NCBI RefSeq assembly: GCF_964656455.1
Contig: NC_135725.1
Location: forward strand, 51,281,688 to 51,345,687
DNA length: 64,000 bases
Direction of reading: 5' to 3'
DNA from: Halichoerus grypus
Taxonomy: Eukaryota > Chordata > Mammalia > Carnivora > Phocidae
The notes below the pieces were generated by a model that did no database searches, was not told the DNA's origin, and saw only the letters and a program-made list of their open reading frames with translations. The translations under genes and the position numbers were made by a program. Shown here in pieces: positions 23,454-35,520 of the stretch; the first letter of the stretch is position 1, and each line of letters opens with the position of its first letter.

Positions 23454-23895
23454 CTTTGCTCTTCAGTGTGATAAATGCATCACCTGGAAACTTGTAAGTC
23501 CAATCTTGTCAAATCCCTCAGAAGCAGAATAGCTGGAAATACGTGGAAAACAGCACTAGTAACTACCTCCGTTACACATGTAAATATATGACATAAAGTA
23601 AGAACGAGGGGTGAAAGGAGCAAAAGTGAGAGAGAAAGATGGGGAAGATGGAGAAGTAAACAGGGCTCAGGTCACCCAGGGCTCTGTGTTCCTCTCCAAA
23701 CCCTTGAGCTTGATCACAAGACAATAAAGAGCCATTAAAAGTTTCGCTTGTTGTTACTGTGGCTTGTTTGTGGTTTTTTGAGCAAGGACTAATACAGAGG
23801 ACCCCTTCAGATTCCCTCCTCTATAAAATGATAGAGTTGGGTTTTGGTGTGTTGCGTGTAGAACCAAATAATTTATTTCCAAAACAGCACATTTT

Positions 23896-24075
23896 AAAAA
23901 AGATTTTATTTATCCGAGAGGGAGAGAGAAATCACGAGGGGAGGGGTGGATAGGGAGAAGCCGGCTCCCCGCTGAGCAGGGAGCCCGATGCGGGGCTGGA
24001 TCCCAGGACTCCGGGATCACGACCTGAGCCAAAGGCAGGCGCTTAACTGAATGAGCCACCCAGGTGCCCCCAAAT
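23896..24075 (-). mobile_element. CAN-SINE, 11-bp TSD
   Basis: Antisense CAN-SINE: it starts with the tail (aaaaagattttatttatc), passes the purine-rich part, then 'ctccccgctgagcagggagc', and ends with 'gagccacccaggtgcccc', the reverse of the usual head. The direct repeat CAGCACATTTT at 23885-23895 and 24076-24086 is the target-site duplication. Confidence 0.94.
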
Positions 24076-24086
24076 CAGCACATTTT

Positions 24087-25055
24087 TAAGGGTGAAAGAG
24101 AACACTTAAAATTACTTCACGACAACAGGCAACAACCTGGACCATCTTTCCCCAAATCCTGTGATCCTCTGGCCCTTTATCTGCTGATCAAGTCACTATC
24201 CCACACTGTCCTGAGTCCACATTCTCCTCAGCACAAAGAAGCAGTGACAGCCAGTCTAAAGTGTTATTCAAACAATTTTCTTTCATTTCATAATTCCTCA
24301 GATGCCTATTATAAGCCCATAAAATTCAACAGCCCATAAAAATAGAAAGCCTGATTTTATAAAACTCTCTTTTTACCACAACTGCTCCATATTAACCCCA
24401 TTCCAGAAGTGCAACAGTGATTTTTAGAATAAATTTAATGCATGCATTTAAGAATTTTTGGAAACATGAAGACACCTGGGAATAACAGAACATAACAAAT
24501 GGAAATTATTTCTCCATGATTGTTATTTGTAAGTTGAGGTCACTTTGTCTTAGGTTGATCCTAAAAAACTTGTTCTTACTGTATTTTTGTTCTCTTAAGC
24601 AAGAGGTTTAGACTAGCAGTATGTCCCACTAGGATCAGACATGAGTGGGATTTTTTCAAATATATTTTAATATTGGTGACTTTTCAAATGGAGTATTAAA
24701 AATAAATTTCAAATTCTGGTTGAGTTTTATCACATGTGAGTAATAAACACATTGTAGGACTTTCTACCAAGAGTTTTTCAATCCATCATGAAAAACTTCT
24801 CACAAAATCATGTTCTGTGATGCAACAACTAAAATAAATAACTAAAAGACAGGGCATGAAACTGTAGAAAAAGTATGACCTGAATAATGTACATAAAATA
24901 CAAAACACATGTATAATAGTGTATTTATAGAGATATGCAGAAAATAACAATTGTGAGATTCTGGATAATTTTGATCTCCCGCTTTTATTTTCAGTATATT
25001 AAAAAATTATCTGTATCAGCAGAGAATTATTTCTTTCACATTTTAAATAGGAAAG
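24087..25055. other. AT-rich DNA, no gene seen
   Basis: No exon, RNA gene or clear transposon is visible. The 91-codon frame at 24064-24339 begins in SINE-flanking DNA and shows no domain. Confidence 0.4.
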
Positions 25056-25059
25056 CTGG

Positions 25060-25200
25060 TTCTCAAAGTTTACTGTGCATATAAATCAGCTTGTGATCTT
25101 GTTAAAATGCAGAATCTGATTTTCTAGTCAGGGTAGAAACTGAGATTTTCCATTTCTAAAAAACTGCCAGGTGATGCTAATGTTGTCAATCCAAGGACCA
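25060..25200. mobile_element. MER5A-like hAT MITE, first copy
   Basis: Landmarks of MER5A (Charlie-related non-autonomous hAT): 'tggttctcaaagtttactgt' at the left, 'atgcagaatctgatt' in the middle, and 'gccaggtgatgctaatgttg' then 'ccaaggaccacac' at the right. The ends are imperfect inverted repeats of each other. No coding capacity. Confidence 0.75.
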
Positions 25201-25204
25201 CACT

Positions 25205-25388
25205 ATAGGGTCAAGGCCACAGACCTCTAGCTCTCCAATGTAGCTGCACCTTAAAATCATTTGGGCAGTTTTAAAAAACACCAACGTATGAGTCCCACAG
25301 CAGAGGTTCTAAGTTAATTGGTCTGGGTGTCAGGATTTGTAAAACTTCTCAGGTGATCCTAATTTGCATCCAAATTTGAGAACCCCTA
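25205..25388. mobile_element. MER5A-like hAT MITE, second copy
   Basis: Directly adjoining the first copy, it has 'gtagctgcaccttaaaatca', 'tttgggcagttttaaaaaac', 'ttaattggtctgggtgtcag', 'ctcaggtgatcctaatttgc' and 'tttgagaacccct'. It is the fuller of the two copies. Confidence 0.8.
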
Positions 25389-25989
25389 CTACAAAGGTTT
25401 GTATTCTAAAAAGTCTGATCCTATTTTATTACATACTGCATTTGTACTGCAGGTGGTTCTTACATAATTTTTACGTTCTCTGTGATGGGAGGACATTAGC
25501 CTTTATAGTGTGGACCTTAAGATGTTCTCACAAGTGATGACTTTTGAGCTCTCCAGAAAGAGAAAAGCAACATCATCATTCATAGCTGCAGCTCCAAAAG
25601 GGATTCTCTGGAGTAGCATCTCAGTGAGTCAACAGAGTGTTCCCTGGGAGCTGAACTCACACTACCTGTGAAAGAGCCACATTGTCAAAGACATATTACA
25701 CACCACAAATATGAAAAGTTCGTTCTGTGTTTCTTGTTTGATATTCAACTTTTACTCATCAGAAAATATTATTTCTTTTTCTTGCTGTGCTTCTGACCTT
25801 GGGGAAGCCCCTGAACTCCTTGGTGGCTTACATGGGAAATGAAGGGACAGCATCAGAGTCCCTATTCCCTTTCAATTCTCAATTCTCAAGTTCTAAATTA
25901 CTTTCCTTTTCCTCCTCCCCTTCTTCCTAACCCCCCCGTCCTTGTCTGCAACATCAACCCTGTCATCCTCTCAAATTCTCTCCTCGAAA

Positions 25990-26165
25990 GCAGCAGTTCT
26001 CAAATTCATTGTATGTAAAGACGATCAGTAGGGCTTACTGAAACACAGATTCTGAGCCCCATCCCCTGCATCTCTGGCACTATGGGTCTTGTGTAGGGCC
26101 TGAAAATTTATATTTCTGACATATTCCCAAGTGATGATGATGGTGGTGATCTAGTTCACACTTTG
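25990..26165. mobile_element. MER5A-like hAT MITE, third copy
   Basis: Shows 'gcagttctcaaattcattgt', 'acacagattctgagccccat', 'ttatatttctgacatattcc', 'caagtgatgatgatggtggt' and 'tttgaatac'. It belongs to the same family as the pair at 25060-25388, about 600 bases away. The DNA from 25389 to 25989 is unique with short C-rich runs. Confidence 0.7.
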
Positions 26166-26460
26166 AATACTAGTACATGGAGCATTCACATAAACAAAAT
26201 TAGAACAGTGCAGTGGGGAGTAATTAGCATGCATGCTGTGGGAAAGAAATGGGCACTTCAGTCCAAAAACCACATCGCCTAAAGGATAATAAGGAGCTTT
26301 ACATGTGTGTTTTTAGAAAACTCTGCCTGACCTACCTTGCAGATCAATCTACTTGGAGGAAAATATCTTTGCTTGCCACTGCATGCATGCAATTTGTTAT
26401 CAACTCTAAGAAGAGACTCTAGGATTTTTTCCCCCACTCCAAATAAAAACAGGCTGAAAT

Positions 26461-28235
26461 ACCATCAACTTTTTTCAAAGAAATGGAACAAATAATCCTA
26501 AAATTCGTATGGAACCAGAAAAGACCCCGAATAGTCAGAGGAATGTTGAAAAAGAAAAGCAAAGCTGGCGGCATCACAATTCCAGACTTCCAGCTCTACC
26601 ACAAAGCTGTCATCATCAAGACAGTATGGTACTGGCACAAAAACAGACACATAGATCAACGGAACAGAACAGAGAGCCCAGAAATGGACCCTCAACTCTA
26701 TGGTCAACTAATCTTCGACAAAGCAGGAAAGAATGTCTAGTGGCAAAAAGTCTCTTCAACAACTGGTGTTGGGAAATTGGACAGCCACATGCAGAAGAAT
26801 GAAACTGGACCATTTCCTTACACCACACACAAAAATAGTCTCAAAATCGTTGAAAGACCTAAATGTGAGACAGGAGTCCATCAAAATCATAAAGGAGAAT
26901 ACATGCAGCAATCTCTTCGACCTCAGCCACAGCAACTTCTTCCTAGAAACATCGCCAAAGGCAAGGGAAGCAAGGGCAAAAATGAACTACTGGGACTTCA
27001 TCAAGATAAAAAGCTTTTGCACAGCAAAGGAAACAGTCAACAAAACCAAAAGACAACTGACAGAATGGGAGAAGATATTTGCAAATGACATATCAGATAA
27101 AGGGTAGTATCCAAAATCTATAAAGAACTTCTTAAACTCAACACCCAAAGAACAAAGAATCCAATCAAGAAATGGGCAGAAGACATGAACAGACATTTTT
27201 CCAAAGAAGACAGCCAAATGGCCAACAGACACATGAAAAAGTGCTCAACATCGCTCGACATCAGGGAAATCCAAATCAAAACCTCAATGAGATACCACCT
27301 CACACCAGTCAGAATGGCTAAAATTAACAAGTCAGGAAACGACAGATGTTGGCGGGGATGCGGAGAAAGGGGAACCCTCCTACACTGTTGGTGGGAATGC
27401 AAGCGGGTGCAACCACTCTGGAAAACAGTATGGAGGTTCTTCAAAAAGTTGAAAATAGAGCTACCATATGATCCAGCAATTGGCACTACTGGGTATTTAC
27501 CCCAAAGATACAAATATAGGAATCCGAAGGAGTATGTGCATCCCGATGTTTATAGCAGCAATGTCCACAATAGCCAAACTGTGGAAAGAGCCAAGATGTC
27601 CATCAACAGATGAATGGGATAAAGAAGATGTGGTGTATATATATACAATGGAATATTATGCAGCCATCAAAAGGAATGAGATCTTGCCATTTGCAACGAC
27701 GTGGATGGAACTGGAGGGTGTTATGCTGAGCGAAATAAGTCAATCAGAGAAAGACATGTATCATATGACCTCACTGATATGAGGAATTCTTAATCTCAGG
27801 AAACAAACTGAGGGTTGCCGGAGTGGTGGGGGGTGGGTGGGATGGGGTGGCTGGGTGATAGACATTGGGGAGGGTATGTGCTATGGTGAGTGCTGTGAAT
27901 TGTGTAAGACTGTTGAATCACAGACCTGTACCTCTGAAACAAATAATATATTATATGTTAAAAAAAAAAAAAAAGAAGCTAGCAGGAGGGGAAGAATGAA
28001 GGGGGGGAATCGGAGGGGGGGACAAACCATGAGAGACTATGGACTCTGAAAAACAAACTGAGGGTTCTAGAGGGGAGGGGGGTGAGGGAATGGGTTAGCC
28101 TGGTGATGGGTATTAAAGAGGGCACGTTCTGCATGGAGCACTGGGTATTATACGCAAACAATGAATCATGGAACACTACATCAAAGACTAATGTTGTAAT
28201 GTGTGGTGATTAACATAACATAATAATAAAAAGAA
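26461..28235 (+). mobile_element. Young 5'-truncated LINE-1, 10-bp TSD
   Basis: A 1.77-kb L1 begins within the C-terminal third of ORF2 (ATGGAACAAATAATCC region) and carries the Cys/His motif region and the 3' UTR with two G-rich blocks. The ORF2 frame is broken: a TAG at 26738-26740, a small deletion just after it, and more shifts near 27100 and 27480. The exact repeat AGGCTGAAAT at 26451-26460 and 28236-28245 is the target-site duplication. It is very similar to the L1 at 61148-63740, in the same orientation. The insertion point lies at a probable splice acceptor. Confidence 0.95.
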
Positions 28236-28671
28236 AGGCTGAAATAAAGCAACATGTTCTTCAATTTGATGAACTCACTGCAAAACAGGCTTGGCCTGGA
28301 GAAAGCATATGTGACATACAAACAAAATCTAAAATACAAATGAAATCAATCCGCAGCACTATAAGTGAACTTAAAAAACACCTTGTCAAACTACTTAGTC
28401 ATATACTACCAGAAAGTGAGGAATGGTATCCAAGTTCTTACACATTCCTCCTGAATATATGTGATTCAGACCATTTAGATGCCAGTTACCTAACACTTGA
28501 GTCTCTCCAAGGAGAACATCATGATGAAATGTTTTCTTTTTAAATTTTACCTTTTTCCATGTAGATGGAAAAGATAAGGTAAACTATGTTTTATTAGATA
28601 TTGGCAAATCCATTACCCTATGTCACCGGGAGGAAATTTTAAGTACCAATAAGCCCACCATTCCTATGTGA
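28236..28671 (+). pseudogene. Unrecognised coding-like exon remnant next to an L1
   Basis: I do not recognise this protein. From 28238 (GCT) a plus frame stays open for 101 codons to TAA 28541-28543. It reads like real protein, including ELKKHLVKLLSHILPESEEW and SSYTFLLNICDSDHLDASYL. A +1 frame, open 28528-28668, follows with VDGKDKVNYVLLDIGKSITL. Before the L1 inserted, this sequence was directly preceded by 26421-26452, a T/C-rich tract ending in AAAACAG, a good splice acceptor. The exon would begin GCTGAAAT, which lies inside the target duplication. A second acceptor-like tract ends at 28564 (ctttttccatgtAG). It may be a decayed exon pair or a frameshifted single copy. No ATG-based gene is claimed, and the frame could be fortuitous. 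Confidence 0.42.
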
Positions 28672-30925
28672 AATCATTCCTCTGTGTCGGCCTGTAGAAT
28701 AGAATATATTTACAAACAACACACACACGTATATAATATAATTTATACATACATGTAGATACGTGCGTGAGATGAAAATACACCAATATACCTATATATT
28801 CACATACATATTGTCCTTCTAAGAAACTGGTTGAGAGTTGAAAAGAAGATAATCAAGTGTTTTGCTTCTGTTTGCTCTAGAAGAGAATGTCCTTGCAGAT
28901 TTCAAGGCTTCCCCAAGAACAGGTGGAAGACGAGGTCATACGGGCAGTGCTGACTCAGCACCAACCCCTTCCCTGCCACACTTGGTGTTCCCCAAACCTA
29001 TTTTAAGATCAATGTTTTTAATATTCCTCATTAGGCCACTGTCATCAAAACTGTTTTCTTTCATAGAGAATGATTCTGAAATAGCATGAAATCCTCAAAA
29101 TGGTTTAGATGAAAGAAAAAGGAAGTAGTGTGGAAATAGCTTGGTCTTTTTATTATTTTTTTAAAGAAGGATATTAAAATGTTCACCCTGAAGCTTTATC
29201 AAATGTTTTGGAGATTCTTTGTACCTCTGTTCAGTAGTTATAAATTTGAGGACTCCATGCTGCTTCTACCATGGGCATTTTTTGCAGCAACTTTATATGA
29301 AGAAGAGGGATTTTTGAGTTTCGTTGTCATGGTAACCCTAGATTCAGGTTGAAAAGCTTTATTGAATGTTTTGGGTATTTCTCCATTGCAGCCTTCATTT
29401 AATAGATTTTGATGTTCAAATGTTTAAATATACTACTTCATCTCTCCTATGATTGTTTGGCTTTTAATATATATATAGATAGATATGCATATATACTGTT
29501 TAAATGCTTAGGTACCACAGCAAAGAAAATATGCTAAATATTATTTTTCTTTCTCATCCTCTATCCCTGTTGGTACCTAAGATGTTCACTTGTGAAAAGC
29601 AAAGGAAGATAAGCAGATAGAGTTTCAGATACAGGGAAAATAGATGTCCGCTTATTTGTATCTGAAAAGAGTATCTCAATGTATTTCTGGAAAAGGCCAT
29701 CATTCTCCCACATTATTTTCTTTATTCAGAAGGATGGAGATGATACAAGGGCGAGGGACAATGGAGATCAGAGGGGACAGTATGGTGATACGGGAAATCA
29801 CAATGTATTAAAAAAGTGATCCTAACAATTTGTCCTTTTTACAAAGACTCCTTGTTGTTGCCCGGCATTTCTGAAAACATTTTTCTAGAGAATGCATGTG
29901 TGCCATCGAGGGTGAATGAGTGTTTCAAGGTAAAAAGGACTTCGTTGTCAATACGTTAGGATGACACTGGATTAGGCAAATAATTTAATATGCTTCTGTG
30001 CATTATGATATCTTTGGAGGATCAAATATTGGTCCCCAAATACTGTGACCAAGGACCTTGGCGGTGGGTCACGTACAGAACACAATTTGGGAAATGCTGC
30101 TTTCTAACAGGTTTCTACTGTTGCAAATAGAAAAGATTCCTAGGTGAGTCAGCAAAGGGACACTGAAGTTACATCTTGCCCTACTCCACACCTGGAGAAT
30201 ACACTTGAAGAGATAGGTCTCTCAAAACAAGATCGGAGCTCATGTGAGGAAAATTATAGACCCTGTGACAACGGGCTCTCCGTCTACTAGATAATAATCT
30301 CTACACATGTACCCTTGAGAAACTGAGAGCAGCAAGCCTCCAAGAGGGAACTCTGGAAAGGACGGGACGTGGGCAGCAGAACTTACCCTGAAATTCTGCC
30401 CTGAGTATGATTTTATGGAAGCAAACTCATAGGGCAGGACATACATGAGACTGAATTTTGACGGCCTCCCGCCTGAATGCTGCTGTTTTCCCCGCTCACA
30501 TATTTTAATCTCAATTTAAGCTTTTTATTACCCAGTACAGTAACTACAGTAATAGGAGTCTAGAGGATAATTTTCAATCAAATAAAATTTTCTTTGAAAT
30601 TTGAAGAAAAAAATCACTTAGTTTCTCAAACTGAAGCTTATACCTTTTGGACTATGGTTTGCAGAGACTTAATATTTCTGTTCTGAATGCAAAAACAATT
30701 AGAAATAATTACCTGCATCATTTCAGTGTACATTGCTTTGGACTTCTTATTTTATACTGGAACATTCCAATAAGGGCAAGTTGATGATGATCATCATCAT
30801 CATTATTTAACACTTATCACTACTAAGACTACATTAGATTCTCTCTCTCCAGCAGGGTTATTTTATAGATACAATCCCAAACAGGGGTGTTGTTGATTCA
30901 TATCAGAAAAAAAAACCTAATTTTT
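28672..30925. other. AT-rich DNA, no gene seen
   Basis: Contains short AC/TA runs near 28722-28745 and TA/GATA-like runs at about 29467-29496. No exon or clear transposon. A weak MER5-like block may lie near 30030-30110. Confidence 0.4.
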
Positions 30926-31106
30926 TGAAAGATTTTATTTATTTATTTGAGAGAGAGAGAGAATGAACAGGGGAAGGGGCAGAGGGAGAGGAAGAAGCAG
31001 GCTCCCCGCTGAGCAGGGAGCCTGACATGGGGCTCGATCCCAGGATCCTGAGATCATGACCTGAGCTGAAGGCAGACGTTTAACTGACTGAGCCACCCAG
31101 GTGCAC
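30926..31106 (-). mobile_element. CAN-SINE
   Basis: Antisense CAN-SINE with tail 'aaagattttatttatttatt', GA-rich run, 'ctccccgctgagcagggagc', 'ggggctcgatcccaggatcc' and terminal 'gagccacccaggtgcacc'. I could not find a clean duplication, so the exact edges are uncertain. Divergence is moderate. Confidence 0.93.
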
Positions 31107-32084
31107 CAACCACTGTTTTTGTTTACATAACATCTGTTAGCCAGAGACGTTCCTCCTAATTTCATCCCCAGCGTCCTCCTTGCCATACATGACATCATGA
31201 AAGAATGAATGGGAAAGTTGCTAAAGAAGAAGAAAGTGTGCTTTCAGCCTGCCCATGGCCATTTTGTACCATAGCACTGTGGCTTTGTTCAGGAACAAAC
31301 ATTCTCTCCCTGACAGAATCCATTCCATAACTAAATGTTAGTCGCTGGGTGCTTCACCGTCTGAAATCTGTCTAGATTAGTTCTCATACTCTCACCACAA
31401 AGGTCCAGTTTCTCCAAAGCTCATTGGTGGAATCGGAAGCATACCTGTGCTCACATCATACAGCCTTCTTCTGTCTCTTTGCCTAACTGGTTTCTCCACG
31501 ACCGTGAGTTAAGGAAGGCAACTCCATGGTTGGTGGTGGTGCAAAAGCCAGATCCCCCTTACCAGGTCGCAAATTCATCTTCCACAGGCTGTTGAGTGTT
31601 GGCCACTATCAGCTCACAGCTTTCCCCCTCTCTGCAGGATTTGTCTTGGCTTTAACTGGGCCAGCACATACAGGAATAACTATCCTGGTTTGTCTGAGAC
31701 AGTCCCAGGCTCAGCACTGAAAGTTCTGCATCCCAGGAAACCTCTTAGTCTCCAGAAAGTGGAAATGGTTTATCTTTCCCACCTCCCTCCCCTTGCGACT
31801 TAGTGATACAGGGAGTACCCTTAAGGGTGAGTTCAAGGTGCTATCAGTGCTGTGGTGCTGGTCCTGCTCTTGAGCTCCAAACTCCAGCTTGGAGGGCAAA
31901 ACTGCTTAGCTCCCTCCCTTGCTCCTTCCTCCTTATCTTATGCCCTTCTCCTTGAAGAGTGCCCTCCATAAATCATGTGTACCCAAATCCTTGCCTCAGG
32001 CTCAGAAACCCTACCCTACCAAAGACAGAAAGCGTTTCAGTTACAGAGAAACGAGCTCCGGGAGGAGAGCAAAATATAGGAGGA
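31107..32084. other. No gene or clear repeat seen
   Basis: Slightly GC-richer than its neighbours from 31500 to 31950. Frames at 31526-31720 and 31711-31899 show no domains. A block around 31650-31745 ('actatcctggtttgtctgag') may be an old DNA transposon, unassigned. Confidence 0.35.
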
Positions 32085-32300
32085 AGTGTGTGCATTTTGA
32101 AGTAAAACTCACCCACCTTGAAATTCTACTTATTTTGCTTGCCAGATATGTGACCTTAGACAAGTTGCTACAACTCCCTCTTCTTCTGTTTTCTCATCTG
32201 TTAAATGGTGATAGTAACATCTATCTTGCAGGATTTTGTGATTATTTAATAATGGGTAACATTTGGGGCATATAGTCAGTGTACAGTAAAAGGTACCTTT
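32085..32300 (+). mobile_element. MIR SINE relic
   Basis: MIR landmarks: 'ccagatatgtgaccttagac', 'aagttgctacaactccctct', 'ttttctcatctgttaaatgg', 'tgatagtaacatctatcttg' and 'ggattttgtgattatttaat'. The frame at 31919-32275 is partly this repeat. Confidence 0.8.
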
Positions 32301-32689
32301 TCTAAAAATCCTTAGCATTTATCTAAAGTGGGTGCTCAGTTGAGTATTTCATAAACGTTAACTGCATAAATCAACCCACCCTAGAAAGACATTCTACTAT
32401 TATAACCAATCTAAAAGGCATTTACTGAAAAAAAAAAGAAAACATTTATTATAAGTCTGATTTCAGATATGGAGGTGAATAAAAAATTTCACCAAATTAC
32501 CAGGCATTTCTGCTCAAAACTCTTTTAACTCTAAAATTTGCCTTCAGGGGTTATTCCTAGATTTTGAAAATACATCATGTTTTTTAGGATAATCCTATAT
32601 TTTGGGGATATTGGGAAGTTCAATTTTGGAGGTAATATTAAGATAATTATCATATTGCTATAAGTTATTTTATTGTTTAGTTATTTTAT
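32301..32689. other. No gene or repeat assigned
   Basis: AT-rich DNA with an A-run at about 32429-32437 and no recognisable element. Confidence 0.4.
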
Positions 32690-33290
32690 ATGTACTCTTC
32701 TAACAAGTTTTTAAGTGCACAGTATTGTTACTATAGGCACAAGGTTGTACAGCACATCTCTAGAATTTATTCTTGCAAAACTGAAACTTTATACCTGTTG
32801 AACGGCAATCATCCATTTCTTCCTTCCCCTGGCAAATGCTTTCCTACTCTGTTTCTATGAGTTTGGCTATTTTAAGTGCCTCATATAAGTGGAATCATGC
32901 AATATTTGTCCTTCTGTGACTAGCCTATATTCCTTAGCATCATGCCTTCCAGGAACATCCATGTTTTTACATATGGCAGGATTTCCTTTTTTTTTTTAAG
33001 ACTAAATAATATTCCATTGTATGTATACACTGCATTTCCTTCATCCATTCACTGTTGATAGAGATTTCGGTTGTTTCCATGTCTTGGCTATTCTGAATAA
33101 TGCTGCAGTGAACATGGTAGTGCTAATACCTCTTCTAAATCTTGATTTCAATTTTTTGGATAAATACCTAGAATATTGGATATATGGATCATATATCAGT
33201 TCTGTTTTTAATTTAAATTTTTCCATAACCCGTTGAATTCTACCACAGTTTTTGATAGATGTGTAAGTCAAGATCAGTAGCTAGAATAGA
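32690..33290 (-). mobile_element. Old LINE-1 3' end
   Basis: Antisense L1 3' UTR and ORF2 C-terminus. The 3' UTR part has 'gtacagcacatctctagaat' and 'tttctatgagtttggctatt'. The ORF2 end gives 'aataatattccattgtatg', the reverse of the IYTMEYYAA region. The minus frame 33041-33271 reads like L1 ORF2 (AALFRIAKTWKQPK). It is older than the carnivore-specific L1 copies in this window. Confidence 0.88.
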
Positions 33291-33334
33291 AGTTCTGAGA
33301 TAAGATAGTGTTCTTAAAAAGTGATCAGTAATAA

Positions 33335-33490
33335 CTCTTACTGAGCCCTTTCTGGAGTTCTGCAGCAAGTGTATTACTTATATAACTTTTAGTTTTCACA
33401 TTCTTGGAGTAGTGAGGTTACCAATGTTACAAATAAGAAACTGAGACTCAAGTTAATTAATGCTAGGTCACAGAGTAAAGGAAGAAACAG
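33335..33490 (-). mobile_element. MIR SINE relic
   Basis: Antisense MIR landmarks: 'cttactgagccctttctgga', 'aagtgtattacttatataac', 'aataagaaactgagactcaa' and 'ttaatgctaggtcacagagt'. It lies right next to the old L1 end. Confidence 0.65.
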
Positions 33491-34490
33491 TGTGAGAAAT
33501 AACAGGGAGGAGGAAAATAAAAATCCAACCACAAGACTTTCTAGGAATCTCTCTTTAATTAGAAATCCTTAAAATTAAGCCATCTTGCAATCAATTTAAC
33601 TTGTATATGATGACTTTGCATTTAGAAATATGCCCTTCGCTTTCACTACTGACTTCTTGGGATCCAATAATCATAACACATCCTGAGAATTTCAGAATAG
33701 TTCGCAAATTTATCTGCCACACCTGTTCAGCCTGCTTACCAAGTAAAATGCGTATAAGCTGTATAAGCCTCCTCCTCTTTATATAAAACAGCTGTCCATC
33801 CATCAACACTCTTCACTGGGGACAGAGCAGAATACTTGACACTCCAGCAGGCTTTATAGCTACTCAAATATGATGAATTCAAATAACAATTTTATCCAGA
33901 AACCATGGACTTAAATACCAACCCCCTTCAAAAACAGAAGGAGAGGGAAAGAGTGTTCAACTCATAGGTAGAGTATTGAGAATAGATTTTTTTTTCATAG
34001 AGCCTAATTCATGAACTTACAATTGACTATGGGCATCATGCTTTAATTATGATTTTGAAAAGGCTCTGGCAGTAGGCTATCTCTGACAGCCTGTGACATG
34101 GTGTGGGCTTAGGAGAATAGGTATTTATACAGGCTGTGTCAGTCACCTGGTACATGCCATTTCAACTGCCTATCCCAATCAGGGCCAGCATCCAAAAGTA
34201 TAGCAATTAGAATGAAGAGACGAAAAGCACTGGGGACATTACGATGGAAGTCAATGGCCAGAGGAACCCACAGAGACAGTACAAAATACCACCTTCAGGC
34301 AGACAGCTATTTTAATACCGATAAGGCAAACTGCAGTCCTTTAAAATGGGGCCACATAACTTGTTGAAATAGAGAGGAAAGAGCTGATTTAACAAAATCA
34401 AGGGGCGCACATATTTCCCAAGGAATTTAGGGATTCAACTCTAGATTTCACTATCATATATGACATAACCTCTTAACCAAGAATACTATA
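33491..34490. other. No gene or clear repeat seen
   Basis: AT-rich DNA. The opposing frames at 33591-33809 overlap each other and neither has a domain. A T-run lies at about 33988-33996. Confidence 0.4.
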
Positions 34491-34519
34491 TATAATACAC
34501 ATATATTTATTATATATTA

Positions 34520-34562
<43 letters not shown>
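34491..34562. repeat. (TA)n-rich microsatellite
   Basis: A pure TA alternation of about 30 bases near 34530-34558 sits in a longer TATATT-rich stretch. It is self-complementary, so it can form cruciforms and is prone to replication slippage. Confidence 0.9.
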
Positions 34563-34563
<1 letters not shown>

Positions 34564-34739
34564 TAACTGGTTAGTATTATATAGGTGCCACTATTAGATC
34601 TTATAATAACCACTGGACGCTGAGGATAGAAAATCACAAACTATTAATATATTCAGCAAAGTCATTACTTAGATTCATTGCTGTCCCTTTTTTGTCAGTA
34701 TTCAATGAAGAGAAAAGTGAAGAACAGGGTCACAGTTGC

Positions 34740-34920
34740 AAAAGCATTACATTTAGAGTCAGAAGGTATAAAGTCACATGTTGATCCAACTTATTCTACC
34801 TTTGAAACCTTGAACAAGATTCCAAATTTCAGTTCTTTTACTGTAAAGTGTGACAATAACATAGAGCTACTATGCAAATCACTTGATGTCAGACATATGT
34901 TAACTATAAAAAGACAAATA
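34740..34920 (+). mobile_element. MIR SINE relic
   Basis: Shows 'catttagagtcagaaggtat', 'ttattctacctttgaaacct', 'tgaacaagattccaaatttc', 'agttcttttactgtaaagtg' and 'tgacaataacatagagctac'. It makes up the first half of the 208-codon open frame starting at 34678. Confidence 0.7.
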
Positions 34921-34984
34921 ATACAAAGAATCATCATTATTAAAAACTGTCCTATCTACTGCCACGTTAAAAATTATTCTCAAA

Positions 34985-35520
34985 GTTCGCATCTGGAAAC
35001 AACAAACATTTATTATCTCACACATTCTAGGGGTCAAGAATCTGATGCTGGGCCTGGCTATATAATTCTGGCTCGGGGACCCTCATGGAGGCTGCGACAG
35101 AGGTGTTGGCTGGGGCAATCTCAAGGCTCAACTAGGGCAGGATCTGCTTCCACGCTCACTCATAAGGAAGCGGGCAGAAGATCCACTTCAATGCTCATTT
35201 GTGTGACTATTCACAGGCCTCAGAAGACTTGTTTCCATGTTTATTCACATGGGCCTCCTTACAGAGCTACCTTACTGCATGGCAATTGGATTCTCCCAGA
35301 GTGAGGTGTCCGAGAGAAAGCAAGAAAGACTAGCCAAGAGAAAACCACAATCGTTTTGTAATCTACATCAGAAATTACATATCATCACTTTGGCTGCCTT
35401 CTACTGTTCAAGCAAGTTACTGAGTCCAGCCCTCACTCAAGAGAGATTATATAAGGCTGTAAATGCCAGGACGTAGACCACTGGGGCCATCTTAGAGGCT
35501 TACCACAAAAACTAGCAGCA
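34985..35520 (-). mobile_element. MaLR LTR (MLT1C/D-like)
   Basis: Antisense copy of an MLT1-type LTR. The sense 3' end with its AATAAA signal appears reversed at 35003-35024 ('caacaaacatttattatctc'). Then follow 'ctcaaggctcaactagggca', 'gaaagcaagaaagactagcc', 'aaattacatatcatcacttt', 'agcaagttactgagtccagc' and 'ctggggccatcttagaggct' at the far end, the reverse of the LTR start. No internal region is present. The second half of the 208-codon frame (34678-35304) lies here. Confidence 0.82.

Noticed and set aside
34678..35304. 208-codon open frame
   Set aside because: It crosses an MIR (34740-34920) and an antisense MLT1-type LTR (from 34985). It has no domain and no codon-use signal.
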